Positions 33,405 to 41,582 of a stretch of 64,000 bases of DNA are shown in pieces (positions within the stretch are counted from its first letter, which is position 1; every line of letters begins with the position of its first letter). Below the pieces are notes generated by a model. The model saw only the letters and a program-made list of their open reading frames with translations. It ran no database searches and was not told the origin of the DNA. Position numbers and translations under genes: made by a program. The DNA comes from a candidate division Zixibacteria bacterium HGW-Zixibacteria-1 (GTDB lineage: Bacteria > Zixibacteria > MSB-5A5 > GN15 > PGXB01). The stretch is from NCBI GenBank assembly GCA_002838945.1, contig PGXB01000001.1:124001-188000 (forward strand), in the 5' to 3' direction.

Positions 33405-34106
33405 CTAATATAAATAATCCAACACCATATCTACGTCAGGAATATCCATTATTTTGAAAATTTGCCAGTTGTGCAGACTCATTTCGGAAGCCGTTGTCCG
33501 GCCGATGGCAATCGTTCGGGCCAGCGGCACTCCGAATGTTTTATGGTATGATCTTACCGCCGACGGAGCCGTGAAAAGAATAAAATCGGATTCGGATAAA
33601 CCGATCACATTACCCGCCGGAACGGCGCCCTCGGTCGTTTCATAACATATGATGGAATAATATCTTAGCCCGGCCAGATTGAATAAATATTCCGGATCAT
33701 AGACAATTTTCGAGGCGCGGGCGAAAAGAACCGTCTCGTTTCCGGCAGCGATATTGGTCACAAACTCAAGAAAAAGATTTTTTCCATAGGGTTCGGCCGG
33801 GGCAAAGTCGGCGCTCAATCCATATTCCTCAAGCGCTTCCATGGTCTTTTTTCCGACAACACCTATTTTTGTTTTATCAGACAGCGGGATATTAAGCTTT
33901 TCCAGCCTGTCGAGAAACGATCTGACACCATTGGCGCTGGTAAAAAAGAGCCAGTCCAGTCGATTGATAACATCATCATTAATATTGAATTTAATATATT
34001 CGGTATTCATGAGCGGCAGCGGGACAATCTCAACCCCGCGGGCATGAGCCATCCGGGTAATTTCATCAAGTTGATCCGGCTGTCTGGTGATGGCAAGGCG
34101 CGTCAT
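33405..34106 (-). CDS. hemD: uroporphyrinogen-III synthase
   Basis: A 233-residue protein of the HemD family, which closes the tetrapyrrole ring with inversion of ring D. The family diverges strongly, so recognition rests on the bilobal pattern WLFFTSANGVRSFLDRL (the conserved FTSxNGV segment), IGVVGKKTMEALEEYGL, FILFTAPSAVRSYHKTFG and AIGRTTASEM, plus the position directly after hemC (4-base ATGA overlap). In the first reactions of the pathway, hemC and hemD products act in sequence. Confidence 0.92.
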   Translation of the reverse strand: MTRLAITRQPDQLDEITRMAHARGVEIVPLPLMNTEYIKFNINDDVINRLDWLFFTSANGVRSFLDRLEKLNIPLSDKTKIGVVGKKTMEALEEYGLSADFAPAEPYGKNLFLEFVTNIAAGNETVLFARASKIVYDPEYLFNLAGLRYYSIICYETTEGAVPAGNVIGLSESDFILFTAPSAVRSYHKTFGVPLARTIAIGRTTASEMSLHNWQIFKIMDIPDVDMVLDYLY

Positions 34107-35020
34107 TTTTGCTCCTTACACAAAGCCATGAAGGCTTTTTCGACCAGTTCATTGACATTATTGCCGGTAAGATCGACGCCGACCATTCCATCCCAGCCGT
34201 CATCTTTCGGAATCCCCAGCACTGCTTTCAGCCTGAGCTGTTCCCCCCTGATTTCCGAATAGACGCCGAGAGGAAGCGAGCACCCCGAATTAAATTTGGC
34301 CAGCAGTCCGCGTTCCAGCGAGGCTTCGATCAATGCATCCGGCGAACCCATCTTCGAAACAACCGCCTCGGTTTTTGGATCATCATGGCGAATCTGGAGC
34401 CCCAGAATGCCCTGCGCGGGGGCAGGAAGGAAATCTTCCGGATCCAGCTCGATAGCTTTAAGGTCGCTCAAATCAAGTTCAAGTCTTTTGACACCGGCGG
34501 CGGCGATGACAATAGCGTCGTACATGCCTTCGCGAAGTTTTCTGATCCGGGTCGGGACATTGCCGCGCAGTTCCCTGATTTCGAGGGAATCATTATAAAA
34601 GGCAATCTGGCATTTTCTCCTGGCCGAACTGGTGCCGATGATACCGCCCGGCCTGACGGGAACAACACCTTCACCGGCATTTGAGCCTTTTCTGATTAGA
34701 AGCATCTCGCGGCGGTCGGCGCGATAACCGGCCGCGCCCAATTTCAGACCTTCGGGCTGGGTGGTCATGAGGTCCTTCAGCGAATGTACCGCCAGATCGA
34801 CTTCTCCATTGAGAAGGCTGTCCTCGATTTCCTTGGTGAAAAAGCCCTTGCCTTCCATTTTGTCGAATGCGAGATCGTCGATTTTATCGCCGGAAGTTTT
34901 GATGATCTTAATATCGACACAGCATCCAAACTGCTCTTCAAGAATCTTTTTGATGAAATGAGCTTGATATAACGCCAGATCCGAGCCTCTGGTCCCGATG
35001 GTAATATTGACAGGTTTCAA
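34103..35020 (-). CDS. hemC: hydroxymethylbilane synthase (porphobilinogen deaminase)
   Basis: A 305-residue enzyme that joins four porphobilinogen units. Visible motifs are ITIGTRGSDLALYQAHFI, VDLAVHSLKDLMT, IGTSSARRKCQI, ELRGNVPTRIRKL, and NSGCSLPLGVYS, whose Cys carries the dipyrromethane cofactor. It overlaps hemA and hemD by four bases each, which indicates tight translational coupling. Its substrate comes from HemB (porphobilinogen synthase), which is not encoded in this operon or elsewhere in the window. Confidence 0.96.
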   Translation of the reverse strand: MKPVNITIGTRGSDLALYQAHFIKKILEEQFGCCVDIKIIKTSGDKIDDLAFDKMEGKGFFTKEIEDSLLNGEVDLAVHSLKDLMTTQPEGLKLGAAGYRADRREMLLIRKGSNAGEGVVPVRPGGIIGTSSARRKCQIAFYNDSLEIRELRGNVPTRIRKLREGMYDAIVIAAAGVKRLELDLSDLKAIELDPEDFLPAPAQGILGLQIRHDDPKTEAVVSKMGSPDALIEASLERGLLAKFNSGCSLPLGVYSEIRGEQLRLKAVLGIPKDDGWDGMVGVDLTGNNVNELVEKAFMALCKEQK

Positions 35021-36285
35021 ACGGCGCTCTTCTGGGGGAAGACGAAATCCTTAAGATTCATTTGGGAGTACATTTGCGCCAGATGGTCGGACAGTTTGCG
35101 TGCCGGCTGAAAGGCGGAATGTCCGATGAGCTTGGTGACCAGTCTCAGGACCGCTTCTTTTTCCTCATCGCTCAATGAAGTCACTTTCTTGGCGAAGAGA
35201 TCTTCGAGCGCGGTCTGGGCCAGCTCTATGGATTCATTAAAACTTTCGCGGAAGATCGGCTTTATCGAGATTTCCATCCGATCACTCAGAAATTGATGAA
35301 CCGACTGCTTGAGAATATCATTGGCTTTGCTGGTCTCGACAAATTTCTTCCTGAGATTACCGTTGGACCTGGCTTTAAGATACGGAATGTCGATCAATCT
35401 GACTTTTTCATCAGCGGCGAATTCGGGCGCGAAGTCGCGCGGAATCGCCAGATCGATGCAAAGCACCGGAGTTTCGGATGCATGCAACAGCGCCAGGAAT
35501 GATTCGCCGAAAATCGGATCGGGCGAGGCAGTCGCGGAGACAATCGCTCCGACATTAGCCGGTGATTGCTTGAACTTATCCAGAGCCACCGCCTGTCCGC
35601 CGAATTCCGCGGCCAGTTTCTCGGCCTTATCCAGCGAACGATTGACAAACAAAATATTTCCCAGGTTTGCATTCCGGATGTATTTGGCGAATTTATTGGT
35701 CATCTCACCCGCCCCGACCAGGGCGATAACGGCATCTTTATTCTTCTTGAGATGTTTTTCGAGTTCGGCGAACGCCAGCGAAGCCATCGACTGCGCCCCT
35801 TTGCCGATCTCGGTCTCGCGCTTGATCTTTTTGGAGACATTGAGCGCTTCATCACCAAGGCGGCTCAGAAAAGGCCCGGCCAGACCGGCTTCGATCGCTT
35901 CCTGGTAGGCATTCTTGAACTGGCCGGCGATTTGCGCTTCACCCATCACCAGCGATTCGAGCGAGGAGACGGTCCGGAAAAGATGCGTGATGGCATCACG
36001 GCCGACATAATGATAAAAATCATTCGGGAAAAAGCTGATGGCATGGCCGCCCGAGAAAAAGAAATCCAGCAGACGGTAAAAAATCTGGCTGCTGGAATAT
36101 TTACCGGTTGAGGCATATATAAACTCGACCCGGTTGCAGGTGGCCAGATAAATCAGCTCGCTTATCTCAAGCGATGATTTCAACTGATGAAGCTTATCGA
36201 TTTTCTCGTCACGGTCAAGGGTCAGACATTCAAGCAGTGGAAGGTTCTGCTGCCAGACTGATGAGCCGATTATTCCGAATTCCAT
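35017..36285 (-). CDS. hemA: glutamyl-tRNA reductase
   Basis: A 422-residue enzyme that reduces glutamyl-tRNA to glutamate-1-semialdehyde, the first committed step of tetrapyrrole synthesis. The catalytic Cys lies in ATCNRVEFIY. Further family motifs are SSLESLVMGEAQIAGQFKNA, IALVGAGEMTNKFAKYI (NADPH site) and LFVNRSLDKAEKLA. It is the first gene of the minus-strand hem operon, which diverges from the cytochrome locus across a 412-base region. Expression with the cytochromes is plausible but not shown. Confidence 0.96.
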   Translation of the reverse strand: MEFGIIGSSVWQQNLPLLECLTLDRDEKIDKLHQLKSSLEISELIYLATCNRVEFIYASTGKYSSSQIFYRLLDFFFSGGHAISFFPNDFYHYVGRDAITHLFRTVSSLESLVMGEAQIAGQFKNAYQEAIEAGLAGPFLSRLGDEALNVSKKIKRETEIGKGAQSMASLAFAELEKHLKKNKDAVIALVGAGEMTNKFAKYIRNANLGNILFVNRSLDKAEKLAAEFGGQAVALDKFKQSPANVGAIVSATASPDPIFGESFLALLHASETPVLCIDLAIPRDFAPEFAADEKVRLIDIPYLKARSNGNLRKKFVETSKANDILKQSVHQFLSDRMEISIKPIFRESFNESIELAQTALEDLFAKKVTSLSDEEKEAVLRLVTKLIGHSAFQPARKLSDHLAQMYSQMNLKDFVFPQKSAV

Positions 36286-36697
36286 CTTCTTACATCCCGA
36301 TCTTTTATTTTAGCTTCGTCATTACTTGCGCCAAAAGTAAATAAAATCCAATTAGAATTGTCATGGAATTGTCACAGAATCGAAAAAAATGAATTTTTTC
36401 ACATAATTATTAACCGGGCGACTCCTTTTTCGACTCCGCAGGAGATTGTATTGCCTTACGATTCAATATATTATGATCGACAAACTTAATCCAATATAGC
36501 CGCAACAAGAATTATAATATATACATTATCGTACAGTATTCGGATTTTGAAAAAGCACCATATAATTGAGGACAATTTTCTCATGCAGATCCATCGCGGG
36601 TGCAATAATTGACCAAATTCAGCCTTGAGACATCTGATTTTCCACAAGCCGCGATATATAACAAATAGTCGCCGGAGATCGTTCCGATAATGACCAT
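36286..36697. other. 412-base divergent region between hem operon and cytochrome locus
   Basis: AT-rich control region between hemA (minus) and the heptaheme cytochrome (plus). GTACAGTATT at 36531-36540 resembles the GTAC-containing half-sites upstream of the nanowire operon (37497-37528), which might indicate a common regulator. No convincing -35/-10 pair and no gene are visible. Confidence 0.35.
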
Positions 36698-37456
36698 ATG
36701 AGTATCGGGACGGCATTACGGATTTCGGGTATCGGCATGGTGCTTCTGGCGTTACTGACACTTTCTGCGGCCGCACCGCAGGATGATGAGAAGAAGGAGA
36801 AGGCTGATCATAATAATGTAAGCTGCCCGCAGTGCCACTCATTTGCAGAAACCAAAGCCGACGCGACCGCCGAAAGCCGCAACCGCAGTGACAATTGCAC
36901 CGGATGCCATACGCTTTCCACTTTGGAGCCTTCGGCATATCCCCTAAATTTTCATAATAGTGCCGCCGGCAACTGCCTGGATTGCCATCAATTTCATAAA
37001 AAAGCTATGATCAAGGCAGGCTCCCGTGTGTTTGCGCTCGATTTCGACTCAAAATCACAACTGTTTCAATGTCTTACCTGCCATAATGATTCGGTAAGTC
37101 TCGATAATCTGTCGGCTGGACACAAGACGGCCGCAGCGGTGTACCATTCCGATAACCCGGCCCTGACATTCTTATCCCCATCGGAAAAATGCCTTATCTG
37201 CCACTCGACCCGCTCCGATGCCTTCCCCGACCTGGTGAAGGCCGGATTGAACCCGCCTTCTTTCGACGAACATGCCAGCCATCCGTTTGGGGTCTCCGCC
37301 AAAGCGGGAGGAGTTGAGATAAATGAAGAGAAGGTCGTTTTATATGAAGGCCGGATCGAATGCCAGTCATGTCATGAATTCGAGAACCCCAAAAACGGCG
37401 AGTTGGCCGTATTCGAATATCCCGGCGAAACCTGCCGGGTGTGTCATCCCCACTGA
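36698..37456 (+). CDS. heptaheme c-type cytochrome
   Basis: Exported cytochrome of 252 residues with seven CXXCH sites (CPQCH, CTGCH, CLDCH, CLTCH, CLICH, CQSCH, CRVCH). A hydrophobic N-terminus (IGMVLLALLTLSAAA) acts as a signal or anchor, so it should be periplasmic. The spacing includes C..CHxFH, as in doubled-CXXCH proteins, but the overall arrangement is not one I can name. No strong ribosome site precedes ATG 36698; the ATG at 36737 is an alternative start. It is the first gene of the plus-strand cytochrome locus and may carry electrons through the periplasm toward the outer-membrane components downstream. The role is inferred from position. Confidence 0.88.
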   Translation: MSIGTALRISGIGMVLLALLTLSAAAPQDDEKKEKADHNNVSCPQCHSFAETKADATAESRNRSDNCTGCHTLSTLEPSAYPLNFHNSAAGNCLDCHQFHKKAMIKAGSRVFALDFDSKSQLFQCLTCHNDSVSLDNLSAGHKTAAAVYHSDNPALTFLSPSEKCLICHSTRSDAFPDLVKAGLNPPSFDEHASHPFGVSAKAGGVEINEEKVVLYEGRIECQSCHEFENPKNGELAVFEYPGETCRVCHPH

Positions 37457-37496
37457 TTAGTACATTATAAGTGCTTTGCACTGCACGTTTCTTGAA

Positions 37497-37533
37497 AAAG
37501 TACAGTTTGACATAATAATCTGTACTTTATAAT
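37497..37533 (+). promoter_or_regulatory. candidate promoter with overlapping 9-bp inverted repeat (operator)
   Basis: Perfect TTGACA (37507-37512) and perfect TATAAT (37528-37533) are separated by 15 bases, shorter than the ideal 17. The -35 box lies between the arms of a perfect inverted repeat, AAAGTACAG (37497-37505) and CTGTACTTT (37520-37528), so a dimeric regulator bound here would cover the promoter. The short spacing is typical of promoters that need or are remodelled by an activator. This is pattern evidence only. Confidence 0.45.
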
Positions 37534-37542
37534 AATCTATAA

Positions 37543-37586
37543 ATGTACTGAATTTGTCCAGGATAGGTGCAAAATATACTGAATTT
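37543..37586 (+). repeat. two direct repeats of TACTGAATTT, 31 bases apart
   Basis: ATGTACTGAATTT (37543-37555) and ATATACTGAATTT (37574-37586) differ at one position and are 31 bases apart, close to three helical turns, so both would face the same side of the DNA. They lie downstream of the candidate promoter and share the TAC core with its inverted repeat. They are candidate binding sites of a regulator of the nanowire-like operon. Confidence 0.45.
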
Positions 37587-37779
37587 ATCTTTTTTTTGAC
37601 AAACCGGACAAAAAAGACTTGCTTTTTCCAGATTATATATTAGATTTGGCCCAGCGTGGATAAAAGAGATACATATTAGGGCAATTTACTCGCCGTTAAG
37701 TTAGACCATGAAAGATTGTGAAAATATTCACAGGGCTACTGCGCCGAATAATGTCTGTCAGGAAGGCAGGACTAAATTG

Positions 37780-38955
37780 ATGAACCGCATAATGATAACA
37801 GCTACTGTCTGGCTGCTGGGCCTGTTTTCTCCGATTTCTATTATGGCGCAGTCCGAAACATCGCTCTCGGTGCCGGCTCAGTTTGTGCGATTTCTGACCG
37901 TTCCCGGGACCGAAAATCACCTTTTACGGCCGGGGCGAATTCTAATCGAAGCCAATACAAATGAGATATATGTCGCCGATCCGGGCAACAGCCGGGTGAC
38001 AATTTTCGACTCCAAGGGTATCTTCTTATATGAATTTTCCACGGTCGATCAATGCGGGGCGCCGACCGATTTGGCCGTCGATTCCCAGGGGTATATATAT
38101 GTTTTGGGCACGACGCTGGAAGGGCCAAAGATATTCATTTATGATTTTGATGGAAAATTTATCAAGGTTTTCAATCCGGCGCTGTCTGACGGGCAAAAAA
38201 TTAATACAGGCAGTCTCGCCATCAGTGATAGAGACAAACTATATGTACTGGATCTTTCCGGGCCGCGCCTTCTCGGTTTTGACTTCAATGGTAACCTCGA
38301 GTCGGAAATAAAGATTGAAAACGAGATGGATGAAACGCTGCGGGAAGAGCTCTTTTTCGGTTCGCTTTCCATAAAGAATGAGGTGATTTACCTGCCGGCC
38401 GCTTCGCAGGGTGAAATTCTCCGTTTTAATATCAGCGGCGAGAAGCTGCCGTCCATGGGTTATAAAGGAAGCGGTGTCGGCGAGCTGGGATTTCCCGTAT
38501 CGGTTAGTGTTTCCGATGACGGTATCATTGCAGTTCTCAATAAGCACCGTTACAATGTCGTTTGTTTCACCGAATCCGGCCGGTTTTTGGGAGAATTCGG
38601 CGGCAAGGGAATGCGCGCCGGATGGTTTTATCATCCCACCTGGCTGGCGATCGGTCCGGAAAACGAAATTTATATCGGCCAAACTTACAATAATATGGTC
38701 CAGGTCTGTCGGCTGCCGCAATTTATTGTGGACCGACATTTACAGATACACAGCAATAATTCAAACCGCGAGGTTGATCCACAAATGGCAACCGGCGGCC
38801 AAAAGATTCATTTGGAACCGGATCCTGAACTCTCAAACGGAACAGCGATGGAACCTGGAACACAACAACACTTATTTTTTTCATCACATTCTGTACACCG
38901 GCAGGATCTAGACCTGCCCGGAATCAACTCTAATGCGCTTAAGGAGGTTCACTAA
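37780..38955 (+). CDS. NHL-type beta-propeller protein, exported
   Basis: Exported protein of about 391 residues. A signal peptide (ITATVWLLGLFSPISIMAQ) is followed by six-bladed NHL-like repeats, for example NEIYVADPGNSRVTIFDSKG, PTDLAVDSQGYIYVLG, and PTWLAIGPENEIYIGQTYNN. The C-terminal 50 residues are polar and Gln/His/Asn-rich. ATG 37780 is preferred over 37708 because it gives a clean signal peptide and follows GGCAGGA. Its stop overlaps the next start (TAATG), so it is coupled to the OmcS-like cytochrome. As I recall, NHL-repeat genes also accompany omcS-type genes in Geobacter. It may help assemble or anchor the filament; there is no direct evidence. Confidence 0.88.
   Translation: MNRIMITATVWLLGLFSPISIMAQSETSLSVPAQFVRFLTVPGTENHLLRPGRILIEANTNEIYVADPGNSRVTIFDSKGIFLYEFSTVDQCGAPTDLAVDSQGYIYVLGTTLEGPKIFIYDFDGKFIKVFNPALSDGQKINTGSLAISDRDKLYVLDLSGPRLLGFDFNGNLESEIKIENEMDETLREELFFGSLSIKNEVIYLPAASQGEILRFNISGEKLPSMGYKGSGVGELGFPVSVSVSDDGIIAVLNKHRYNVVCFTESGRFLGEFGGKGMRAGWFYHPTWLAIGPENEIYIGQTYNNMVQVCRLPQFIVDRHLQIHSNNSNREVDPQMATGGQKIHLEPDPELSNGTAMEPGTQQHLFFSSHSVHRQDLDLPGINSNALKEVH
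38941..38947 (+). promoter_or_regulatory. strong Shine-Dalgarno for the OmcS-like cytochrome
   Basis: A full AAGGAGG lies inside the end of the NHL gene, seven bases before ATG 38955. It is among the best ribosome sites in the locus and suggests high translation of the hexaheme protein relative to its coupled neighbour. Confidence 0.75.
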
Positions 38956-40022
38956 TGCGCAGAATGTTTCTACTTGTAGCAGCCATCTGCTTCGTTTTCG
39001 GCGGAAGTGCTTATGCCTTCCACGATGCCGGCGTCGCATACTGTGCCGGCTGCCACACTATGCACAACAGTAAGGACGGCGCGCTGGTCGATCCCGACAG
39101 CCCGAACGGCAATGACTGGCTGTTGAAAGACGCGACACCCAGTGATGTCTGTCTTTCATGCCATGCCACCAGCCGCGGCGCTGTCTTCACGGCCGACCCG
39201 CTGGCCCCGCCGACCACCAAGGGCGGCGGCAACTTTGTTTTCCTTCTGGAAGACAACCTTAACGACGGCCACGGCGGCGCTACCAATCCTATCAATGGTG
39301 ATGCCGCAGGTCACAATCTCAACGCTCCGTCCAAAGGCGTTGCCGGCGACGGAACCCTGCTGTCCTCACCGGGCGGCGCTTTCCCGTCATCCGAACTGGG
39401 TTGCTCCAGCTGCCATGATCCGCACGGAAATACCAATTTCCGTTTGCTCTATGGCGCCGGTTCCATCCAGGACGGCCTGTTCACCTTTACCAATGCCGCT
39501 CCTGATGCCGAAGGTCTGTCCACCGGTTCTTCCGGCGGCGTCGAGTCCAATTCGAATCATACCGCTTACCACAGCGGCATGAGCGCCTGGTGCGGAAACT
39601 GCCACGGTGATTTCCACAATGTCGGCAGCACCATGAAGCACCCGACCGATCATACTCTCGGCGCTACCATTGCGACCAATTACAACCTTTACAATGGCAC
39701 CGAAGACATCACTGGTGGTGCTGCGGCGACCGCTTACCTGGCGGACGTTCCGTTCGAAGATGCGGCCACGACGACCACATCGACTGCCGGTCCTTCTTCC
39801 ACCAGTAAGGTCATGTGCTTGAGCTGCCATCGCGCGCACGCTTCGTCGGCTCCGAATGCCGGCCGTTGGGAATTTGCCGTCACTCTTCTCGAAGAGGATG
39901 GTGTGGAATCAGGTTCCTATGCGATTCCTGATCCCTACAACAGCCCCAACCAGCGCTCGCTGTGCAACAAGTGTCACGTCAAAGACGTCAATGACGAAAT
40001 CGTTACTGTTGTTGTTCCGTAA
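38955..40022 (+). CDS. OmcS-like hexaheme cytochrome, probable nanowire (filament) subunit
   Basis: Exported cytochrome of 355 residues with six CXXCH sites (CAGCH, CLSCH, CSSCH, CGNCH, CLSCH, CNKCH). After the signal peptide (FLLVAAICFVFGGSAYA) the mature protein begins FHDAGVAYCAGCHTMHNS, nearly the start of Geobacter OmcS as I remember it. Other OmcS landmarks follow in order: ELGCSSCHDPHGN, YHSGMSAWCGNCH with nearby DFHN, TLGATIATNYNLYN, CLSCHRAHASS and QRSLCNKCH. Heme number, order and spacing match the subunit of the extracellular filaments. Extra histidines (H23 at the mature N-terminus, HTMH, HDPH, RAH) can serve as distal ligands, including between subunits. Neighbours are two beta-propellers, a beta-barrel, CsgG-like proteins and a PPIase. 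Filament formation is inferred. Confidence 0.9.
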   Translation: MRRMFLLVAAICFVFGGSAYAFHDAGVAYCAGCHTMHNSKDGALVDPDSPNGNDWLLKDATPSDVCLSCHATSRGAVFTADPLAPPTTKGGGNFVFLLEDNLNDGHGGATNPINGDAAGHNLNAPSKGVAGDGTLLSSPGGAFPSSELGCSSCHDPHGNTNFRLLYGAGSIQDGLFTFTNAAPDAEGLSTGSSGGVESNSNHTAYHSGMSAWCGNCHGDFHNVGSTMKHPTDHTLGATIATNYNLYNGTEDITGGAAATAYLADVPFEDAATTTTSTAGPSSTSKVMCLSCHRAHASSAPNAGRWEFAVTLLEEDGVESGSYAIPDPYNSPNQRSLCNKCHVKDVNDEIVTVVVP

Positions 40023-40082
40023 GGTGCGACACGCTTACGACGGAATCATTGATTTATTCTTTTCGTCTGTTTTATTCGCGCG

Positions 40083-40109
40083 ACGCCCGAGTCTTACACT
40101 CGGGCGTTT
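40083..40109 (+). terminator. hairpin after the OmcS-like gene, possible partial terminator or RNA stabiliser
   Basis: Perfect 9-bp stem, ACGCCCGAG (40083-40091) with CTCGGGCGT (40099-40107), has a 7-base loop and a short TTT tail. It lies 61 bases after the hexaheme gene and 30 before the next gene. The T tract is short, so it may allow read-through. It could limit downstream expression or protect the upstream mRNA 3' end, raising the subunit level. Confidence 0.6.
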
Positions 40110-40138
40110 CGTGCGAGAAAAAGGGGTCTGGATTAAGA

Positions 40139-41575
40139 ATGCGGTTCATTAAAAAAACATCGACAGCAGGGTTTGCCTGGTCGTTTATTGCATTTCTGCT
40201 GATCGGCGCCCCTTTTCTTATCTTGCAGCTATCCGCTTTTTCACAAACATCCGGCGTTTCTGACGACTCCCAGATTGTTGTTTATATCGAGACGGGAGAA
40301 TCATTTCCCGACCGGGTGGAAACAGAACTGGCCTCACTTCGATTGTCCGGCAATCAGGGCATGGTCGAGCTGCCGGTGAGACATGCCTCACTGAACATCC
40401 CGGTCGGCTCCGGCCAACAGGTGCTCCTGTCGGAAGCCGCGATACCGCCGGGCCACTATAATTCTCTTATCTTTGCATTTAAGAAAGTTAAAGTTATGAT
40501 CAAAGGCGGGATGGTGGAGCTGCCCGATCCGCCCGAAAGCGTTACTGTCGCTATCGATGTGCATATTGTCAGAGAAACGGCGGAAACCATCTTTCTTCAA
40601 TGGTCGCCGGAATTGCATGTCAATGATGACGAACAAGTGGTTTTTAGCCCGCGTTTCAAGCTGCTGCCGAATGACATTCCACCTTCAGGGGGCTTGATTT
40701 TTGTCGCCAATGAAGGTTCGGATAATCTGACGGTTATAGACCGGTTCAACTACCGCATTGTCGATGTCATCAGAACCGGTACTGCCCCGCGCGGAATGGC
40801 TTATTCGCGTCTCAATCGTCAATTGTATGTGGCCAATTCGGAAGACAACAGCGTCGTTGTCATCGACTTGAACACACGCCAGACGTTGCGGACGGTTTTG
40901 CTCCGGTACGGCGACGAGCCGGGCCGTATGGCCCTGTCGCCTGATGAGCAGCAATTGTATGTAGTCAACCATGGTTCCAACACGATGTCGGTCTATGATA
41001 CCCAATCCTTCCAGGAAATGGATCGAGTGACTCTGGGAACTGCGCCGGCGGCGATAGTCTCCGACCGGCTCAGCGGCAATGTTTATATCAGCAACCTGCG
41101 TTCGGAGGATGTCTCGGTTTACCAGCCGATCGAGCAAGCGGTCGCGACAACGCTGGCCGTGGGCGGATCGCCGTCCGAAATTGCCCTTGATGATCGTGAC
41201 AGGGTTTTGTACCTGGCTTTCGACAGACAAAGAAAAATATCTTTTATCGACCTGCGCACCGGAAACAATCTGGGGACGCTTAATATTTGCTCCCCGGCGG
41301 TCGGCCTGGCCTATCATCGCGGCTCGCGTCAACTCTACACAGCGATGGCCGACTGTTCCGAAATCGCCATAATAAAACCGGAAAACGGGCTCAAGCTCGG
41401 GCAGATTCTCGTTCCCGGCCGCCCCGGGTTGATTACGCTCGATCCGGAAAACAGGTTCTTGCTGGTCGTCATGCCGGAGGAGAACAAATTGGTGGTAATC
41501 AATGTTGTCAGCAGGGAAGTGATGGCACAAATCGAGGTCGGGGAGCGGCCGTATATGGCAATAGTTCCGGAGTGA
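40139..41575 (+). CDS. YVTN-type seven-bladed beta-propeller surface protein
   Basis: Exported protein of 478 residues. After the signal sequence (GFAWSFIAFLLIGAPFLI) comes a beta-rich domain of about 170 residues (QIVVYIETGESFPDRVETEL to PRFKLLPNDIPP) that resembles DUF4382-type carbohydrate-binding-like modules. Then follow YVTN/YncE-like repeats: GLIFVANEGSDNLTVIDRFN, RQLYVANSEDNSVVVIDLNT, QQLYVVNHGSNTMSVYDTQS and others. ATG 40139 is used; a longer frame from 40049 would overlap the hairpin. It may sit at the cell surface and interact with the filament or the beta-barrel seven bases downstream. The function is not known. Confidence 0.85.
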   Translation: MRFIKKTSTAGFAWSFIAFLLIGAPFLILQLSAFSQTSGVSDDSQIVVYIETGESFPDRVETELASLRLSGNQGMVELPVRHASLNIPVGSGQQVLLSEAAIPPGHYNSLIFAFKKVKVMIKGGMVELPDPPESVTVAIDVHIVRETAETIFLQWSPELHVNDDEQVVFSPRFKLLPNDIPPSGGLIFVANEGSDNLTVIDRFNYRIVDVIRTGTAPRGMAYSRLNRQLYVANSEDNSVVVIDLNTRQTLRTVLLRYGDEPGRMALSPDEQQLYVVNHGSNTMSVYDTQSFQEMDRVTLGTAPAAIVSDRLSGNVYISNLRSEDVSVYQPIEQAVATTLAVGGSPSEIALDDRDRVLYLAFDRQRKISFIDLRTGNNLGTLNICSPAVGLAYHRGSRQLYTAMADCSEIAIIKPENGLKLGQILVPGRPGLITLDPENRFLLVVMPEENKLVVINVVSREVMAQIEVGERPYMAIVPE

Positions 41576-41582
41576 TAAAGTT

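Larger units (their letters stand above)
37457..37779 (+). other. 323-base leader region of the nanowire-like operon
   Basis: Gene-free control region with a candidate promoter and dense GTAC-type repeats (see the separate entries). Besides those, AT-rich tracts and a second TTGACA at 37596-37601 are visible without a well-placed -10. Nothing looks like a terminator for the upstream cytochrome gene. Confidence 0.5.
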
